Below, piece by piece: positions 14,283 through 16,043 of a DNA stretch of 16,043 bases. The position numbers were made by a program, and so were the translations under genes. Each line of letters opens with the position of its first letter. Within the stretch, counting starts at the first letter, position 1. The notes beneath the pieces were generated by a model. It saw only the letters and a program-made list of their open reading frames with translations. It was not told the origin of the DNA and made no database searches. The stretch is from Acidaminococcales bacterium (GTDB lineage Bacteria; Bacillota; Negativicutes; Acidaminococcales; JAISLQ01). The DNA lies in contig JAISPA010000034.1 in assembly GCA_031275255.1 (NCBI GenBank), positions 1 to 16,043 of the forward strand, in the 5' to 3' direction.

Positions 14283-15257
14283 CTAAATATAAAGCCTGGG
14301 CAAATCCGGCTCTTCGCCGCTGCTGCGCGCAGACAGTATCATGCTGAGCGCCCGGGCTTCCGTTTCTTTGCCGATAAGATAGCCAACAATAGCGCCGATA
14401 CCTTCCGGGTCGTTCCGCCGCGCGCGGACAAAACGCATACGCAGACTGTCAATCCTTTTTTCAAAGGCCGCCATGCCGTTTTTGCCGAAATATTCGTCAA
14501 GCGCCTGCGCAACCGCCGCGCTGTTTGTTCCCCGTTCGAGCATTGGCGTTATATGCTCGGACGGCAAAGCGAAAGCCTGCAAAAACATTTCCCGGGAAAT
14601 ATCACCGCAAACAACAAAAGCGGAAGAAAATTCTTCCACATTCCAGCCAAGTTCACGGGCGCGGATAAAGCTCTTTGTATTGGTTAAGTCAGCTAAAAGA
14701 CTGAAATATTTCGTGGCGTATTCATTGCGCGTTTGTTCCAGCACGCGTTTTATATATTTAAAAATCGCGCCGTCCACCCGCATACTGATCAGGCGCGGCG
14801 ACGCGTAGCGTACCAGCGTCTTTTCCAGTTCATCCAAATTGTCTTTGAGCGCCGGCGGGAAAAAAGTATAACGTTTCTCGGCGACCGCTTTTTGCAGGTC
14901 TTCCGGCGGAAACACCCCGCCTTCTTCCGCCAGCCCGTCCGACGGCACGGCGAAAACACGCGTTTTCAGGAAAACTTTAAGGTTATGGGCATCTATGGGC
15001 AAGAGGAAAAGGCCGGTAACTTTAGGGTCCGGCGTTACAGTCCAGACCAGTTGCCGGGCGGCCTTGAGCTCTTTGCGAAGCAATTCGTCCAGGTCGCCGT
15101 CCGCCAAAATTCCTTCGCCGTAACCGCTTTCCTGCAGCGTCCGAAAAAATTCGTCCGTTTCCAGAGGAACAAGCTTTTTTAATTTGACGGCGTCCAACAT
15201 ATGCGTTTCCAGTACCTTTATACGGCCGATGGCGTATTGATAACTCGGCTGCGGCAT
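14283..15257 (-). CDS. ntpC: V-type ATPase subunit C (funnel between stalk and ring)
   Basis: This subunit joins the central stalk to the K ring (it corresponds to eukaryotic subunit d). The 324 residues start YQYAIGRIKVLETHMLD and contain the repeated three-domain layout, with KVFLKTRVFA, ADLTNTKSFIRARELGW and, near the end, IGAIVGYLIGKETEARALSMI, all family signatures. I choose ATG 15257. The GTG at 15266 overlaps the ntpE stop by 4 bases but has only one base between it and the GGAGG at 15272-15268, too close to be used, while ATG 15257 lies 10 bases from it. Confidence 0.93.
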   Translation of the reverse strand: MPQPSYQYAIGRIKVLETHMLDAVKLKKLVPLETDEFFRTLQESGYGEGILADGDLDELLRKELKAARQLVWTVTPDPKVTGLFLLPIDAHNLKVFLKTRVFAVPSDGLAEEGGVFPPEDLQKAVAEKRYTFFPPALKDNLDELEKTLVRYASPRLISMRVDGAIFKYIKRVLEQTRNEYATKYFSLLADLTNTKSFIRARELGWNVEEFSSAFVVCGDISREMFLQAFALPSEHITPMLERGTNSAAVAQALDEYFGKNGMAAFEKRIDSLRMRFVRARRNDPEGIGAIVGYLIGKETEARALSMILSARSSGEEPDLPRLYI

Positions 15258-15262
15258 ATGCG

Positions 15263-15868
15263 TCACACCTCCGTTTGGAACAGGATATCGGCCGCCGCTT
15301 TTTCGTGTTTTACCCGCACGTTCTTCAAAAGCGCCGGAAAAGATGCATCACAGTCCCCGCTTTCCCCGACAATCAACACGCCGCCGGAAAAACCAGCCGC
15401 CGCTTTGCTCAAACGCAAATTACCGCGTTTCCCGCCTGCCGCCAGCCGCTGATTAAGTTTAGCCAAAAAGCCGCCCAGATATTTTTCCCGATCCGCCGCG
15501 GGAACGCAGAGTTCCTCGTCACCGGTTTCACAGGCATCCATCACGCAAGCGGCAATCAGCGCCTCCCATTTGTTCGTCGGCAGCTGATTGAGTTTTTGCT
15601 CCGCGAGAGCAAAAACCTCGTCTAAAATTTGCCGGCGCGCGGCCAGTTCGCTTTTGCGGTTTTCCAGTTCGGCGATCAGAGACTGACGCCTGTTTATTTC
15701 CTCTATATCAAGATCGGCCTGCGCGGAAATTCCCCGGGCTTTTTCCTCCGCCTCGCGCAAAAGCCTGTTTTTTAAGTCTTCCGCTTTATTTTCCGCCGCG
15801 TCTTTGACCTTGGCACATTCAGAATCGCAATCGGCCGTGATTTTAGCGATGATATTGTCTACGGACAT
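15263..15868 (-). CDS. ntpE: V-type ATPase subunit E (peripheral stalk)
   Basis: This outer stalk subunit holds the head still against rotation. In the 201 residues the N-terminal half (about 1-90) is a long charged coiled coil (for example DAAENKAEDLKNRLLREAEE), and the C-terminal half is a compact domain containing GGVLIVGESGDCDASFPALL, the family's signature segment. The start is ATG 15868, with GGAGGG 6 bases upstream; a TTG one codon earlier is less likely. It begins 13 bases after ntpK. Confidence 0.92.
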   Translation of the reverse strand: MSVDNIIAKITADCDSECAKVKDAAENKAEDLKNRLLREAEEKARGISAQADLDIEEINRRQSLIAELENRKSELAARRQILDEVFALAEQKLNQLPTNKWEALIAACVMDACETGDEELCVPAADREKYLGGFLAKLNQRLAAGGKRGNLRLSKAAAGFSGGVLIVGESGDCDASFPALLKNVRVKHEKAAADILFQTEV

Positions 15869-15881
15869 CAAAAGCCCTCCC

Positions 15882-16043
15882 CTATAAAACGCCGTTGAGC
15901 ATCAAAAAGGAAATGAGCAATGCCAAAACCGCATATGTTTCCACCATGGCGGCGAAAATTATCCCTTTGCCGGTTTCTTCGGGACGGCGGGCGCAAAGAT
16001 AGATACCGGACGCGCTTACTTTGCCTTGATAAATCCCGGAAAC
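15882..16043 (-). CDS. ntpK: V-type ATPase subunit K (membrane ring), C-terminal 53 residues
   Basis: This is the proteolipid that forms the ion-carrying rotor ring. Only the last 53 residues are inside the window, cut by the right edge. They contain IYQGKVSASGI, a short cytoplasmic loop with RRPEETGKG, and the last membrane helix with MVETYAVLALLISFLML. The Glu in MVETYA is the ion-binding carboxylate, and the Gln in IYQGK matches the position used for Na+ binding in Enterococcus hirae NtpK, so a Na+-type ring is plausible. The full protein is normally about 155 residues with four helices. It is the first gene of the visible ATPase operon. Confidence 0.93.
   Translation of the reverse strand, partial: VSGIYQGKVSASGIYLCARRPEETGKGIIFAAMVETYAVLALLISFLMLNGVL

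Overview
This window looks like a chromosomal segment of a diderm (outer-membrane-bearing) Firmicute, most plausibly a member of the Negativicutes. It pairs outer-membrane genes (a TonB-dependent receptor and an OmpH/Skp-type periplasmic chaperone) with genes common in anaerobic Firmicutes (a V-type ATPase operon and a neelaredoxin-type superoxide reductase), and most starts carry strong GGAGG ribosome binding sites. The lineage is inferred from gene content only. Synergistetes or another diderm anaerobe cannot be excluded.

Layout. (1) Positions 2-3402, + strand: the 3' part of a TonB-dependent receptor, then a predicted beta-propeller protein of unknown function, closed by a strong intrinsic terminator. 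(2) Positions 3403-4140: a mosaic of at least three kinds of short repeats with no credible gene. (3) Positions 4161-5225, + strand: a CHAT (caspase-like) protease candidate with a coiled-coil N-terminus. Two copies of the same composite repeat flank it in the same orientation, so it looks like an inserted or excisable cassette. (4) Positions 5226-5500: more repeats. (5) Positions 5463-6633, - strand: a Rpn-family PD-(D/E)XK nuclease whose 3' end has been tandemly duplicated into a separate 88-codon ORF, with a terminator behind it. (6) Positions 6690-8103, + strand: an OmpH/Skp chaperone and an AlkA-like DNA glycosylase with a basic tail. (7) Positions 8249-9496, - strand: a PLP-dependent aminotransferase with its own sigma70-like promoter. 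(8) Positions 9661-16043, - strand: superoxide reductase downstream of a V-type ATPase operon in the order K-E-C-F-A-B-D, cut at the right edge inside K.

The V-ATPase genes overlap or sit a few bases apart and are clearly one translationally coupled operon making a membrane rotary ATPase. The K fragment carries the ion-binding glutamate and a glutamine typical of Na+-type rings. Superoxide reductase follows subunit D after about 100 bases that contain an inverted repeat enclosing a G-rich tract. The strongest candidates for something new are the repeat-flanked CHAT cassette, the tail duplication of the Rpn gene, the receptor/propeller pair that shares one reading frame across a single amber codon, and the G-rich hairpin between the ATPase and superoxide reductase genes.
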